Below, piece by piece: positions 1 to 6,548 of a stretch of DNA of 7,801 bases (the stretch's first letter is position 1; each line of letters opens with the position of its first letter). Origin of the DNA: JAFALX01 sp036378495 (GTDB lineage: Bacteria; Chloroflexota; Dormibacteria; Aeolococcales; Aeolococcaceae). The DNA lies in contig DASUWI010000026.1 in assembly GCA_036378495.1 (NCBI GenBank), forward strand, positions 1 to 7,801, read 5' to 3'. The notes under the pieces were generated by a model. That model was given only the letters and a program-made list of their open reading frames with translations. It made no database searches and was not told the origin of the DNA. The translations under genes and the position numbers were made by a program.

Positions 1-836
1 GGGGGTGGCGTGTCCGGCGCCACGGGCTCCAGCACGACGGGATCCAGGACGACCGGATCCAGGAGGAACGGGGCCGGCGGCTCGGGTGCCGGCGGAATCG
101 GAAGCGGCGCGCTCGACTGTGGGTGCGCAGCAGGCGGCGCATCGGGCCCGCGCCACCAGTCGGGCGATCCCGGGGTGGACGGCGGAGTGGCGGGGTGCCA
201 CGGCTCCGGCTCGATCGTCGCCGGCTCGGCCGGCTCGGCGTCCGGTTCGATGTCTGGCAGCGCTCCGTGCTCGGCCTCGGGGCCGGTCTCGAGCTCTCCC
301 TCATCCGGTTGCCCCGCACGCCGGAACATGCGGAACCGGGGGCGGTACCGTGGCGTGGTCGACGTCTCGTCTGTGGCCTCGGCCTCGCCGACAGCCTCGG
401 TCGCCTCGGCGCCATCCGCCCAGGTTTCGATGTGGTCGTCGGTGGCGGGGGCGGCGGTGAGCCGTCCCTCGAGCTCCGCGACCTCCTCGACGCCGATCAT
501 CCGGCTCGGATCGACCTCGATTCCGGTGGCCGCGTGGGCGGTGGCGGTTTCCTCGTCCGTGAACGCGTCGAGCGACAGGAGGAACTCGTAGACCACACGG
601 TGGAGCGCCCGGCTGAGCAGGCGGGCCGTGTCCGCGCCCGCACTCCTCGAGGCGACTGTGGTGATCTCACGGACGGCGTCCAGGAGCGACTCCTCGTCGA
701 GCCGGTCGTCATGGACGGCGCCCGCGTACCGGGTCTCCATGGTCGCCCGAACCTCGGGGAGGTGGGGCGAGATCTCGGTGACGGCGTCCTCCCAACCGCG
801 GTGAAGGACGTCGATGTTCGTGAGGGCAACAGACAT
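1..836 (-). CDS. Unrecognised protein with acidic/proline-rich tail, C-terminus cut by window edge
   Basis: An open frame of 278 codons runs without a stop from an ATG at 836 down to the window edge, so the protein is incomplete. An in-frame TGA lies 21 bases upstream of the ATG, and GAGG at 845-848 sits 8 bases from it, which fixes the start. Residues 1-130 look helical, with many charged and leucine/valine residues. Residues 131-160 are rich in Ala, Glu and Asp. Residues 163-173 form a small basic patch (YRPRFRMFRR). From about 176 on, the chain is Pro/Glu/Ala-rich and probably disordered. Near the edge it carries the pentapeptides FLLDP, VVLDP and VVLEP. There is no signal peptide or membrane segment, so it is probably cytoplasmic. 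I do not recognise the family. It is divergently arranged with the ABC operon. The reading frame is well supported; the function is unknown. Confidence 0.8.
   Translation of the reverse strand, partial: MSVALTNIDVLHRGWEDAVTEISPHLPEVRATMETRYAGAVHDDRLDEESLLDAVREITTVASRSAGADTARLLSRALHRVVYEFLLSLDAFTDEETATAHAATGIEVDPSRMIGVEEVAELEGRLTAAPATDDHIETWADGAEATEAVGEAEATDETSTTPRYRPRFRMFRRAGQPDEGELETGPEAEHGALPDIEPDAEPAEPATIEPEPWHPATPPSTPGSPDWWRGPDAPPAAHPQSSAPLPIPPAPEPPAPFLLDPVVLDPVVLEPVAPDTPP
9..68 (-). repeat. 15-bp tandem repeat encoding pentapeptides
   Basis: Three consecutive 15-bp units at 24-38, 39-53 and 54-68 are near-identical. The central unit reads GGGATCCAGGACGAC and each neighbour differs from it at three positions. 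A weaker fourth unit may occupy 9-23. On the coding (minus) strand the units give FLLDP, VVLDP and VVLEP, followed by VAPDT. The array lies inside the proline-rich tail of the partial gene and may continue beyond the window. The unit length is a multiple of three, so changes in copy number would keep the reading frame. Confidence 0.75.
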
Positions 837-930
837 CGGCGCTGCCTCGGATTGTCAGAAGGCCGCGGCCGAGTCTCTGGCACTATGAGGCAACGAATCT
901 GTCACCCATCGCCGAACAAGGAGAGGGTTC
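837..930. promoter_or_regulatory. Divergent intergenic region with imperfect dyad
   Basis: These 94 bases separate the starts of the minus-strand unknown gene and the plus-strand ABC operon, so promoters for both should lie here. I find no convincing -35/-10 pair at standard spacing on either strand. TTGTCA at 852-857 and CACTAT at 881-886 are 23 bases apart, which is too far. An imperfect dyad, TGTCAGA (853-859) and TCTGGCA (876-882), has one mismatch and encloses the palindrome GGCCGCGGCC (861-870). It could be an operator, but short GC palindromes are expected by chance in this base composition. Confidence 0.35.
918..926 (+). promoter_or_regulatory. Ribosome binding site of the ABC-2 ATPase gene
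   Basis: AAGGAGAGG lies just upstream of the GTG at 931. Its AGGAG core (919-923) leaves a 7-base spacer. This supports GTG 931 as the start over later in-frame codons. Confidence 0.8.
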
Positions 931-1818
931 GTGGCCGCGATCGTCGTGGAGGATCTCCGCAAGTCGTACGGCGCGCTCCAGGCCGTGCGCGGGGTCAGCT
1001 TCACCGTCGAGACGGGCGAGGTTTTCGGCCTCCTCGGGCCCAACGGCGCCGGCAAGACCACGATCATCGAGATCCTCGAGGGGTATCGACGGCGTGACGC
1101 CGGCACCGTGCGGGTGCTGGGCGCGGACCCGGAACACGGTGGTCGCAAGCTGCAGCAGCGTATCGGGCTGGTGCTGCAGGAGGTGGCGGTCGCGCCACAG
1201 CTCAGCGTCAGCGAGCTGATCGACCTCTTCAGGAGCTACTACCCCTCGCCTCGCCCCACCGACGAGGTGCTCCAGCTGACCGGCCTCACCGAGAAGGCCG
1301 GAGCCCGTGTCCGCACGCTCTCCGGGGGCCAGCAGCGGCGGCTCGACGTCGCGCTCGGCCTCGTCGGAGATCCGGAGCTGATCTTCCTCGACGAGCCGAC
1401 CACCGGCTTCGATCCGTCGGCGCGCCGCGGAGCCTGGGAGCTGGTGCGCAACATGCGCTCGCTGGGCAAGACGATCGTGCTGACCACGCACTACATGGAC
1501 GAGGCTCAGAACCTCGCCGATCGCATCTGCGTGATCGCCGCCGGGCAGGTGGTGGCCGAGGGCACGCCGGACACGCTTCGCGGCACCGAGGAGCACCGCA
1601 CCTTCATCCGCTTCGCCGCGGACGGCATCGACGTCGAGGCGCTGCCCCTGAAGGCGCAGGTCGAGGACGGGGTGGCCACCATCGAGACCACGACCCCGAC
1701 GCGAGCCGTGAACCGGGTCACCTCCTGGGCGCTGGAGCACGGCCTCGAGCTCGACGGCCTGGAGGTGACCCGACCCTCGCTCGAGGACGTCTACCTGGAG
1801 CTCACCAGTGATCAGTGA
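931..1818 (+). CDS. ABC-2 type transporter ATP-binding protein (DrrA/CcmA-type)
   Basis: This 295-residue protein is the cytoplasmic ATPase that should power the permease encoded next. It has a complete set of nucleotide-binding motifs: A-loop Tyr13, Walker A GPNGAGKTT (36-44), Q-loop Gln83, signature LSGGQQ (130-135), Walker B LIFLDEP (150-156) and switch His187 in TTHYMDE. The D-loop region reads GFD instead of the commoner GLD, a variant also found in drug-exporter ATPases. Residues from about 215 form the C-terminal extension usual in the DrrA-type subfamily, which normally exports drugs, lipids or polysaccharides. The GTG start is supported by a good ribosome binding site. The gene overlaps the permease gene by 11 bp. 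The ATPase family is certain; the substrate cannot be read from sequence. Confidence 0.95.
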   Translation: MAAIVVEDLRKSYGALQAVRGVSFTVETGEVFGLLGPNGAGKTTIIEILEGYRRRDAGTVRVLGADPEHGGRKLQQRIGLVLQEVAVAPQLSVSELIDLFRSYYPSPRPTDEVLQLTGLTEKAGARVRTLSGGQQRRLDVALGLVGDPELIFLDEPTTGFDPSARRGAWELVRNMRSLGKTIVLTTHYMDEAQNLADRICVIAAGQVVAEGTPDTLRGTEEHRTFIRFAADGIDVEALPLKAQVEDGVATIETTTPTRAVNRVTSWALEHGLELDGLEVTRPSLEDVYLELTSDQ

Positions 1819-2584
1819 CGCCCTGATTCTCCGGCGCCAGCTTGGCTACGAGCAGCGCATCTTCTGGCGCACTCCGGCGGCCGCGTTCTTCGCCTTCATG
1901 TTTCCGATCATCTTTCTGGTGGTGTTCGCCACGCTGTTCAAGGGCAGCACCGCGCACGTTGGCGCGGTCAGCGTCTCCTGGAACGACTACTACATCCCTG
2001 CGCTGGTCACGTTCGGCGTCATCGGCGCGTGCTACACGAACATCGCCAGCTCGCTCTCCATCCGTCGCGACTCCGGGGTGCTCAAGCGGTTCCGAGGCAC
2101 CCCGCTGCCACCCTGGGCGTTCATGCTCGCGGTGGTGCTCTCGTCGCTGATCGTGGCCGCCATCCTCACGGTGCTCACAGTCGTCTTCGGCATCCTCGTC
2201 TACGGCGTCCACGTGCCGCACCACATCGGCGCACTCGTCCTCACCCTCGCCGTCGGGGCGATGAGCTTCTGCGCACTCGGACTCGCCATGACGGTGGTCA
2301 TCCCCAACGCCGAGGCTGCGCCGGCAATCATCAACGGTGTGATACTCCCGGTGATCTTCATCTCCGGGACGTTCTTTCCCGTCGATCCGTCGTCAGTTCT
2401 AGCCAAGATCGCCGAATACTTCCCGGTGCGCCACTTCATCACGTCGATGTTCAACGCGTTCGATCCGGCGCAGCAGTCGGCGACGGGCCTGTCCGGCAAC
2501 GACCTGATCATCATGGCCGCGTGGGGAGCGGTCGGTCTGTTCATCGCGGTGCGCCGCTTCCGCTGGGAGCCACGCCGTACCTGA
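1808..2584 (+). CDS. ABC-2 type transporter permease (DrrB-type)
   Basis: This 258-residue integral membrane protein has about six hydrophobic segments, near residues 24-43, 60-82, 103-127, 140-162, 172-192 and 231-250. That is the usual size and topology of an ABC-2 permease. The N-terminal stretch before helix 1 is polar and basic (LRRQLGYEQRIFWR), as expected for the cytoplasmic coupling region. A cytoplasmic loop (SLSIRRDSGVLKRFRGTPLP) between helices 2 and 3 matches the family's typical arrangement, as does the P-V-I-F-I-S-G-x-F-F-P motif in helix 5. The GTG start at 1808 lies within the end of the ATPase gene, with GGAG at 1797-1800 seven bases upstream, so translation is probably coupled. 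With the ATPase it should form a four-part exporter; the cargo is unknown. Confidence 0.93.
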   Translation: MISDALILRRQLGYEQRIFWRTPAAAFFAFMFPIIFLVVFATLFKGSTAHVGAVSVSWNDYYIPALVTFGVIGACYTNIASSLSIRRDSGVLKRFRGTPLPPWAFMLAVVLSSLIVAAILTVLTVVFGILVYGVHVPHHIGALVLTLAVGAMSFCALGLAMTVVIPNAEAAPAIINGVILPVIFISGTFFPVDPSSVLAKIAEYFPVRHFITSMFNAFDPAQQSATGLSGNDLIIMAAWGAVGLFIAVRRFRWEPRRT

Positions 2585-2585
2585 G

Positions 2586-3191
2586 GTGCGCCTCGCGGCG
2601 TGGCACGCGGCGTCGCTGGCCGCGGTGATGGTCACCCTGGCGGCCTGTGGCGGTTCGCCGGCTCCGCGGTTCACCGCGGACCCGCGGCACTACCTGCTCA
2701 CCCTCAACCAGCTGCTCTCGCCGGACTTCACCGTGGACCAGAGGGCGGCTCCCGTGAGTGCGGCGACGCTGGGAGGCGGCGACTCCAAGGCCGTGCTGCA
2801 GCTCGACACCGCCGGGTTCGCCGCCGCAGCGAACGTGAGCTTCGCGGGCGACGTCGACTTCCCCACGTCGAACGGCCCGGTGGAGGTGATCGACACCGTG
2901 GCGCGGTTCAACGGAAACGGCGGCGCGCACGCGTGGTTCACCTTCGACGCGAAGGCCCGCGACGCCGAGCAGGGCGAGGTGCCCGCCTCAGTGGGTCCGC
3001 TGGGCGATGAGGCGCATGCCGACTCGATCATCGCCACTGCTCCGGATGGCATCCAGGCGGTGCAGGTGACACTCGAGTGGCGCGTCGCCAACGTCGTTGT
3101 CGTCCTGCAGGCGCGCGGGCGCTACGGTGGCACGCGACTCGACGACGCGCTCACGCTGGCGCACGCGCAGACCTCGGTTCAGCTGCGCTGA
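2586..3191 (+). CDS. Small lipoprotein of unknown function
   Basis: This 201-residue protein starts with a lipoprotein signal peptide: an N-terminal Arg, a hydrophobic stretch at about 8-20, and the lipobox L-A-A-C at 18-21 followed by GGS. Cys21 should carry the lipid anchor, placing the mature domain outside the membrane. It is the only cysteine. The mature part (about 28-201) alternates beta-like stretches and ends in a segment (GDEAHADS through the LDDALTLAHAQ region) reminiscent of small secreted actinobacterial lipoproteins. I cannot name a family. The GTG start is one base after the permease stop and has no close ribosome binding site (GGGAG at 2565-2569 is 16 bases away). It probably depends on coupled re-initiation. 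Its position suggests an accessory role for the ABC-2 exporter, by inference only. Confidence 0.85.
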   Translation: MRLAAWHAASLAAVMVTLAACGGSPAPRFTADPRHYLLTLNQLLSPDFTVDQRAAPVSAATLGGGDSKAVLQLDTAGFAAAANVSFAGDVDFPTSNGPVEVIDTVARFNGNGGAHAWFTFDAKARDAEQGEVPASVGPLGDEAHADSIIATAPDGIQAVQVTLEWRVANVVVVLQARGRYGGTRLDDALTLAHAQTSVQLR

Positions 3192-3198
3192 TCGCGCA

Positions 3199-3227
3199 GA
3201 TCCGTCACGTGGTGCTGCGTGCGGATC
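3199..3227. terminator. Hairpin between convergent operons, possible bidirectional terminator
   Basis: GATCCGTCACG (3199-3209) pairs with CGTGCGGATC (3218-3227): ten base pairs, a single bulged T at 3205 and an 8-base loop. It starts 7 bases after the lipoprotein stop codon and touches the last codon of the opposing FtsX-type gene, which suits a terminator shared by the two converging operons. There is no T tract on either side, so it is not a classical intrinsic terminator. Confidence 0.5.
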
Positions 3228-5712
3228 AGTCGTGCCGCAGCGCGACCATGACCGATGCCGTGGCTGCGTGGCGCGCCGGTGCGAGGGCAGCGAGTATCGC
3301 GGCCAGGACCACGGCGACCACGAGCGTGATCACGATCGCCGCCGGGAAGTTGAACAGCGGCACAAAGCCCTGTGACGAGCTCGCGTGCAGCATCGGCAGT
3401 GCGATGATGCAGCCGGTCGCGACGCCGATCAGCGACGCCACCAGCGCCAGCAGGCCGGCCTCGGAAAGCGCCAGGCGCAGCGCCTGACCACGGCTGAGGC
3501 CCACCGCGCGCAACAACGCAAGCTCGCGCGTCCGCTGGCGCGCGTTGACCACGAGCGTATTCACAAGCGCCAGCATCGCGATCAGCACCGAGACGATGGC
3601 AAGCGCGAGCAGCACCCCCACGGAGTGCTGCAGCGCGTCGCGTGCACTCGCCTCGATGCTGCTGACGGGGACGGCCTGCGTCCCGTATTGCGCCGCGAGC
3701 GAGCTGACGCTGTCCGGTGAGCCATTGGAGACGACGATGAGGTCGTCGAATCCCGACGCGGTGTTCCCGAAGTACGTTCGTGCCACGTCGCTGCCCATCA
3801 CCAGGCTCTCGCCGCCGTCGCCGGCGGGAAAGGCGTGCGAGACGATGCCGGCGATCGTGAAGAACACGGTCCCTTTGTCGGTGCCGATGGGCAGCTGCGT
3901 TCCCACGTCCCAGCCCGACGCCGTGGCCAGGCTCTGCGGTGCGAGCACCGACGGGCCGCTCGCCAGCGCGGTGAACGCCGATGTCCTGTCGGGCTGCAGC
4001 ACGTCAAGGCCGCCGCGCCTGTCGTAGAGCGGCGGGTCGATCGCTGCGATGGCGGTCGCCGTGCCACCGACCGACTCGGTGAAGATGCGCAGCTCGGTCG
4101 CCAGCTGCACGGTGTGGCTCTTGCTGATGGCGGTCGCGATGGCATCACGTTGCGTCACCGGGCTCGTGATCACGGTGTCGCCGACGAAGATGCCCGACAC
4201 CCACGAGTCACTCGCACTCAGCGCGCCCGCGACCAGCGAGCTCATCGCCACCGCCGTGGCCACGCTCACGGTGAGTCCGGCGGCGGTCAGCGCAGTTCTG
4301 TTGGGACTGCGGCGCAGCCCATCGGCAGCGGTCGGCGCGGTGGGCAGGAGAGGCGCGAGCACAGCTGCGATCACGCGTGCGACGCGCGGGATGAGGTAGG
4401 GGAGGGTGAGCACCGCGCCGAGCAGGAACAGCGCGACGCCCAGTGCAACGACGCCGCTGCTGCTCGCCGCGAAGCAGATGGCACCCGCGATGAGGGCTAT
4501 GGGACCGGCAACGGCGATTCCCGCGGGGACCCGCTGGCGCTCCGCGGCAGGCTGGAAGCGCAGCGCGTCGAGCACGCGCGTGCGGCCGGCGAGGGCCGCC
4601 GGTACGAGAGCACCCAGCACCGCGGAGCCGAACCCCGCCAGGATGCCGGCGAAGATCTCGCCTGCACCGGGCGCGAAGGGTGGTGCCGGGAGATCGGTGG
4701 GCGCGTAGTGGGAGACGAGGAGCGCCCCGAGGAGGAGCCCGAGCCCGACGCCGATGGGGATGCCGGCCGCGGCCACCACCACCGCCTCGGTGGCGAAGAG
4801 CCGGAACACCTGGCGCGATGACGCGCCGGCCGCGCGCAGCAGCCCCGTCTCGCGGCGGCGCTCCACCATCGCGAGCGCGACGCTGTTGGCCGTCACCCCG
4901 GCGCCGATGAACACGCTGAGCAGCGTGGCCAGCACGAGCAGCGGGCGGAGATCGCCGAGCGGTCCCGAGCCTGATCCGCGCGGATCAACTGTGGTCACGG
5001 TCTTGCCGAGGAGCGAGCTCACCCCACCCGCAACCGCCGCCGAGGACGCGCCGGGCTGGAGCCGCAGCGCCACCATCGGTGTCTGCAGGCCGAGCTTGAA
5101 CGTCCCCTGCATCGCGGCGTCGTCGGCGAACACCGCAGAGCGCGTGAACGCGGGGCCGCCACTCGTTCCTGACGTCAGGCCGACGATCGTGAACTGGTCG
5201 GGGCCGGTGGACGTGATCAGCTGCAGCTTGTCGCCGACGCGCAGCGACGCTGCCGGAGCGGTGAGCGCCGAGGCGAGTCCCTGGTCGATGGCAACATCCT
5301 TCGTGTCGCCGTTGCGCGGCAGCCTGCCGGCGACGACGGTCACCGGACGCAGTGCGGCGCTGCCGTCCTGGAGGCCGACGAGCGTGACCGTGAGGCCCTG
5401 GAGGCCGCTGCCCGCCGGACCCGCGACCACCCGCTTCTCGTAGAGCGGGACCGCCTGCGCCACTCCGTGCAGATTGCCGAGCTTGGTGATCTGCGCCTGC
5501 GTCAGAGCGGACCCGGCGTTGACGCGGACGTCGAGCGACGACGACCCCGCGGAGGCCTGCTGCGCCGCCTGCGCCTGCGCGTTGAGCCCGTCGAGCGTGA
5601 GCTGCACCCCGAGCACCGCGGCGATGCCCAGCGCCACCGCGATCGCGGTGAGCGCGGCACGCAGCGGGTGGTTGCGCAGCGACCGCCAGGCGATCGGCCA
5701 GAGGCCGCTCAC
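3226..5712 (-). CDS. FtsX/MacB-type ABC transporter permease, 10 helices
   Basis: This 828-residue membrane protein contains two FtsX-type modules. The predicted layout is: helix 1 at 18-38, a large extracytoplasmic domain at about 40-255, helices near 257-280, 306-335 and 352-375, two central helices at about 398-437, another near 474-498, a second extracytoplasmic domain at about 500-695, and three final helices near 697-722, 750-773 and 788-812. Each module ends its first helix of the triplet with the cytoplasmic motif typical of the family: ERRRETGLLRAAGAS (284-298) and QRTRELALLRAVGLS (726-740). FtsX-family permeases of this size usually act on lipoproteins, lipids, peptides or cell-wall enzymes by transmitting force across the membrane. 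The GTG start overlaps the stop of the ATPase gene by 4 bp, so the two are coupled. The family is certain; the substrate is not known. Confidence 0.93.
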   Translation of the reverse strand: MSGLWPIAWRSLRNHPLRAALTAIAVALGIAAVLGVQLTLDGLNAQAQAAQQASAGSSSLDVRVNAGSALTQAQITKLGNLHGVAQAVPLYEKRVVAGPAGSGLQGLTVTLVGLQDGSAALRPVTVVAGRLPRNGDTKDVAIDQGLASALTAPAASLRVGDKLQLITSTGPDQFTIVGLTSGTSGGPAFTRSAVFADDAAMQGTFKLGLQTPMVALRLQPGASSAAVAGGVSSLLGKTVTTVDPRGSGSGPLGDLRPLLVLATLLSVFIGAGVTANSVALAMVERRRETGLLRAAGASSRQVFRLFATEAVVVAAAGIPIGVGLGLLLGALLVSHYAPTDLPAPPFAPGAGEIFAGILAGFGSAVLGALVPAALAGRTRVLDALRFQPAAERQRVPAGIAVAGPIALIAGAICFAASSSGVVALGVALFLLGAVLTLPYLIPRVARVIAAVLAPLLPTAPTAADGLRRSPNRTALTAAGLTVSVATAVAMSSLVAGALSASDSWVSGIFVGDTVITSPVTQRDAIATAISKSHTVQLATELRIFTESVGGTATAIAAIDPPLYDRRGGLDVLQPDRTSAFTALASGPSVLAPQSLATASGWDVGTQLPIGTDKGTVFFTIAGIVSHAFPAGDGGESLVMGSDVARTYFGNTASGFDDLIVVSNGSPDSVSSLAAQYGTQAVPVSSIEASARDALQHSVGVLLALAIVSVLIAMLALVNTLVVNARQRTRELALLRAVGLSRGQALRLALSEAGLLALVASLIGVATGCIIALPMLHASSSQGFVPLFNFPAAIVITLVVAVVLAAILAALAPARHAATASVMVALRHD

Positions 5713-6536
5713 AGTCCGAGCGCTCGGAGGCGCGAGAGGAGCGGCGCGGGGTCGGGTATCGCCTCGTCCGCGGCCGGTGAGTGCGTCAGGTGCACCTCGT
5801 CGACGATCTGCCCGTCGCTCATGATCAGCACGCGGTCGGCGTACGCGGCGACGCTGGCTTCGTGCGTCACCACCACCGTTGTCTGCCGCTCCGTGCGCGC
5901 CAGTCGCGCCAGCAGGCTCATCACCTCGTGGCTGCTGGTCCAGTCGAGGTTTCCCGTCGGCTCGTCTGCCAGCAGCAGCGCCGGCGCCGCGATCAGGGCG
6001 CGCGCGATCGCGACGCGCTGCTGCTCGCCACCGGAGATCTGCTCCGGACCATGACCCTGGAGTCCGCGCAGGCTCAGCTGGCTCATCACCGTGCGCACGC
6101 GATCCTGGATCGCCTGGCGGCTGATGCGCGACCCGCCGAGCTGCAGTGGCGACTCGTTGCGCAGCCGCAGTGGCAGCGCGACGTTCTCTGCCGCGGTCAG
6201 CGACGGCAGCAGGTTGTACGACTGAAACACGAAGCCGATGCGGTCGCGGCGGAAGGCGGAGCGGCGCGTGTCGCCGAGCGCGAACAGGTCCACGCCATCG
6301 ATGCGCACGGCCCCGGAGTCGGGCGGCTCGAGACCACCCAGTGCGTAGAGCAGCGTGCTCTTGCCGCTGCCGCTCGCGCCCATCACGGCGACGAACTCGC
6401 CGTTGCGAATGCGCAGCGAGATGCCGCGCAGCACGTCGCGGGGTGGCCGGCTGATGCGATACGTCTTGCGCAGGTCGTCGGCCTCGATCAGGTGCGTGCC
6501 CACGGTGGCAGGCGGCGGCGGGCTGGAAACCGACAC
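5709..6536 (-). CDS. MacB/LolD/FtsE-type ABC transporter ATP-binding protein
   Basis: This 275-residue ATPase is the partner of the FtsX-type permease downstream. Its motifs are Walker A GASGSGKST (53-61), Q-loop Gln105 in VFQSYNLLPSLTA, signature ISGGEQQR (167-174), Walker B LLLADEP (187-193), D-loop GNLD (195-198) and switch His225. The signature has Ile in place of the usual Leu. The FQ-x-YNLLPxLTAxENV block is characteristic of the MacB/LolD group. It is slightly longer than typical members because of a proline-rich N-terminus (1-14) and a C-terminal tail after about 250. The GTG start is set by a strong AGGAGG six bases upstream. The gene begins 10 bases after the CAP-domain gene and overlaps the permease gene by 4 bp. 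Confidence 0.94.
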   Translation of the reverse strand: MSVSSPPPPATVGTHLIEADDLRKTYRISRPPRDVLRGISLRIRNGEFVAVMGASGSGKSTLLYALGGLEPPDSGAVRIDGVDLFALGDTRRSAFRRDRIGFVFQSYNLLPSLTAAENVALPLRLRNESPLQLGGSRISRQAIQDRVRTVMSQLSLRGLQGHGPEQISGGEQQRVAIARALIAAPALLLADEPTGNLDWTSSHEVMSLLARLARTERQTTVVVTHEASVAAYADRVLIMSDGQIVDEVHLTHSPAADEAIPDPAPLLSRLRALGL

Positions 6537-6542
6537 AGGTGT

Positions 6543-6548
6543 CCTCCT
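6543..6548 (-). promoter_or_regulatory. Strong ribosome binding site overlapping the CAP gene stop
   Basis: AGGAGG on the minus strand lies six bases from the GTG at 6536. It shares two bases with the TAG stop (6549-6547) of the upstream CAP-domain gene. A ribosome terminating there would sit on the site, so the two genes are probably coupled in translation. The consensus match decides the ATPase start. Confidence 0.85.

Noticed and set aside
861..870. GGCCGCGGCC as a stand-alone regulatory palindrome
   Set aside because: Ten-base G/C palindromes are frequent by chance in this composition; kept only as part of the larger dyad.
852..889. Sigma-70-type promoter TTGTCA ... CACTAT/TATGAG for the ABC-2 operon
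   Set aside because: The spacers are 23 to 26 bases, too long for a standard promoter.
123..1097. Long plus-strand open frame (324 codons) across the left gene and the ABC ATPase start
   Set aside because: It crosses the divergent gap and runs over both the minus-strand gene and the Walker A region of the ABC ATPase in the wrong frame. Its product is Arg/Gly-rich, as expected of a shadow frame in GC-rich DNA.
883..1740. Minus-strand open frame (285 codons) opposite the ABC-2 ATPase
   Set aside because: It lies wholly opposite a gene with all ABC motifs and gives a His/Arg/Gly-rich product without recognisable motifs.
3835..4821. Plus-strand open frame (328 codons) opposite the FtsX-type permease
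   Set aside because: The product is a highly charged Arg/Gly/Glu shadow; the opposite frame has a coherent 10-helix membrane protein.
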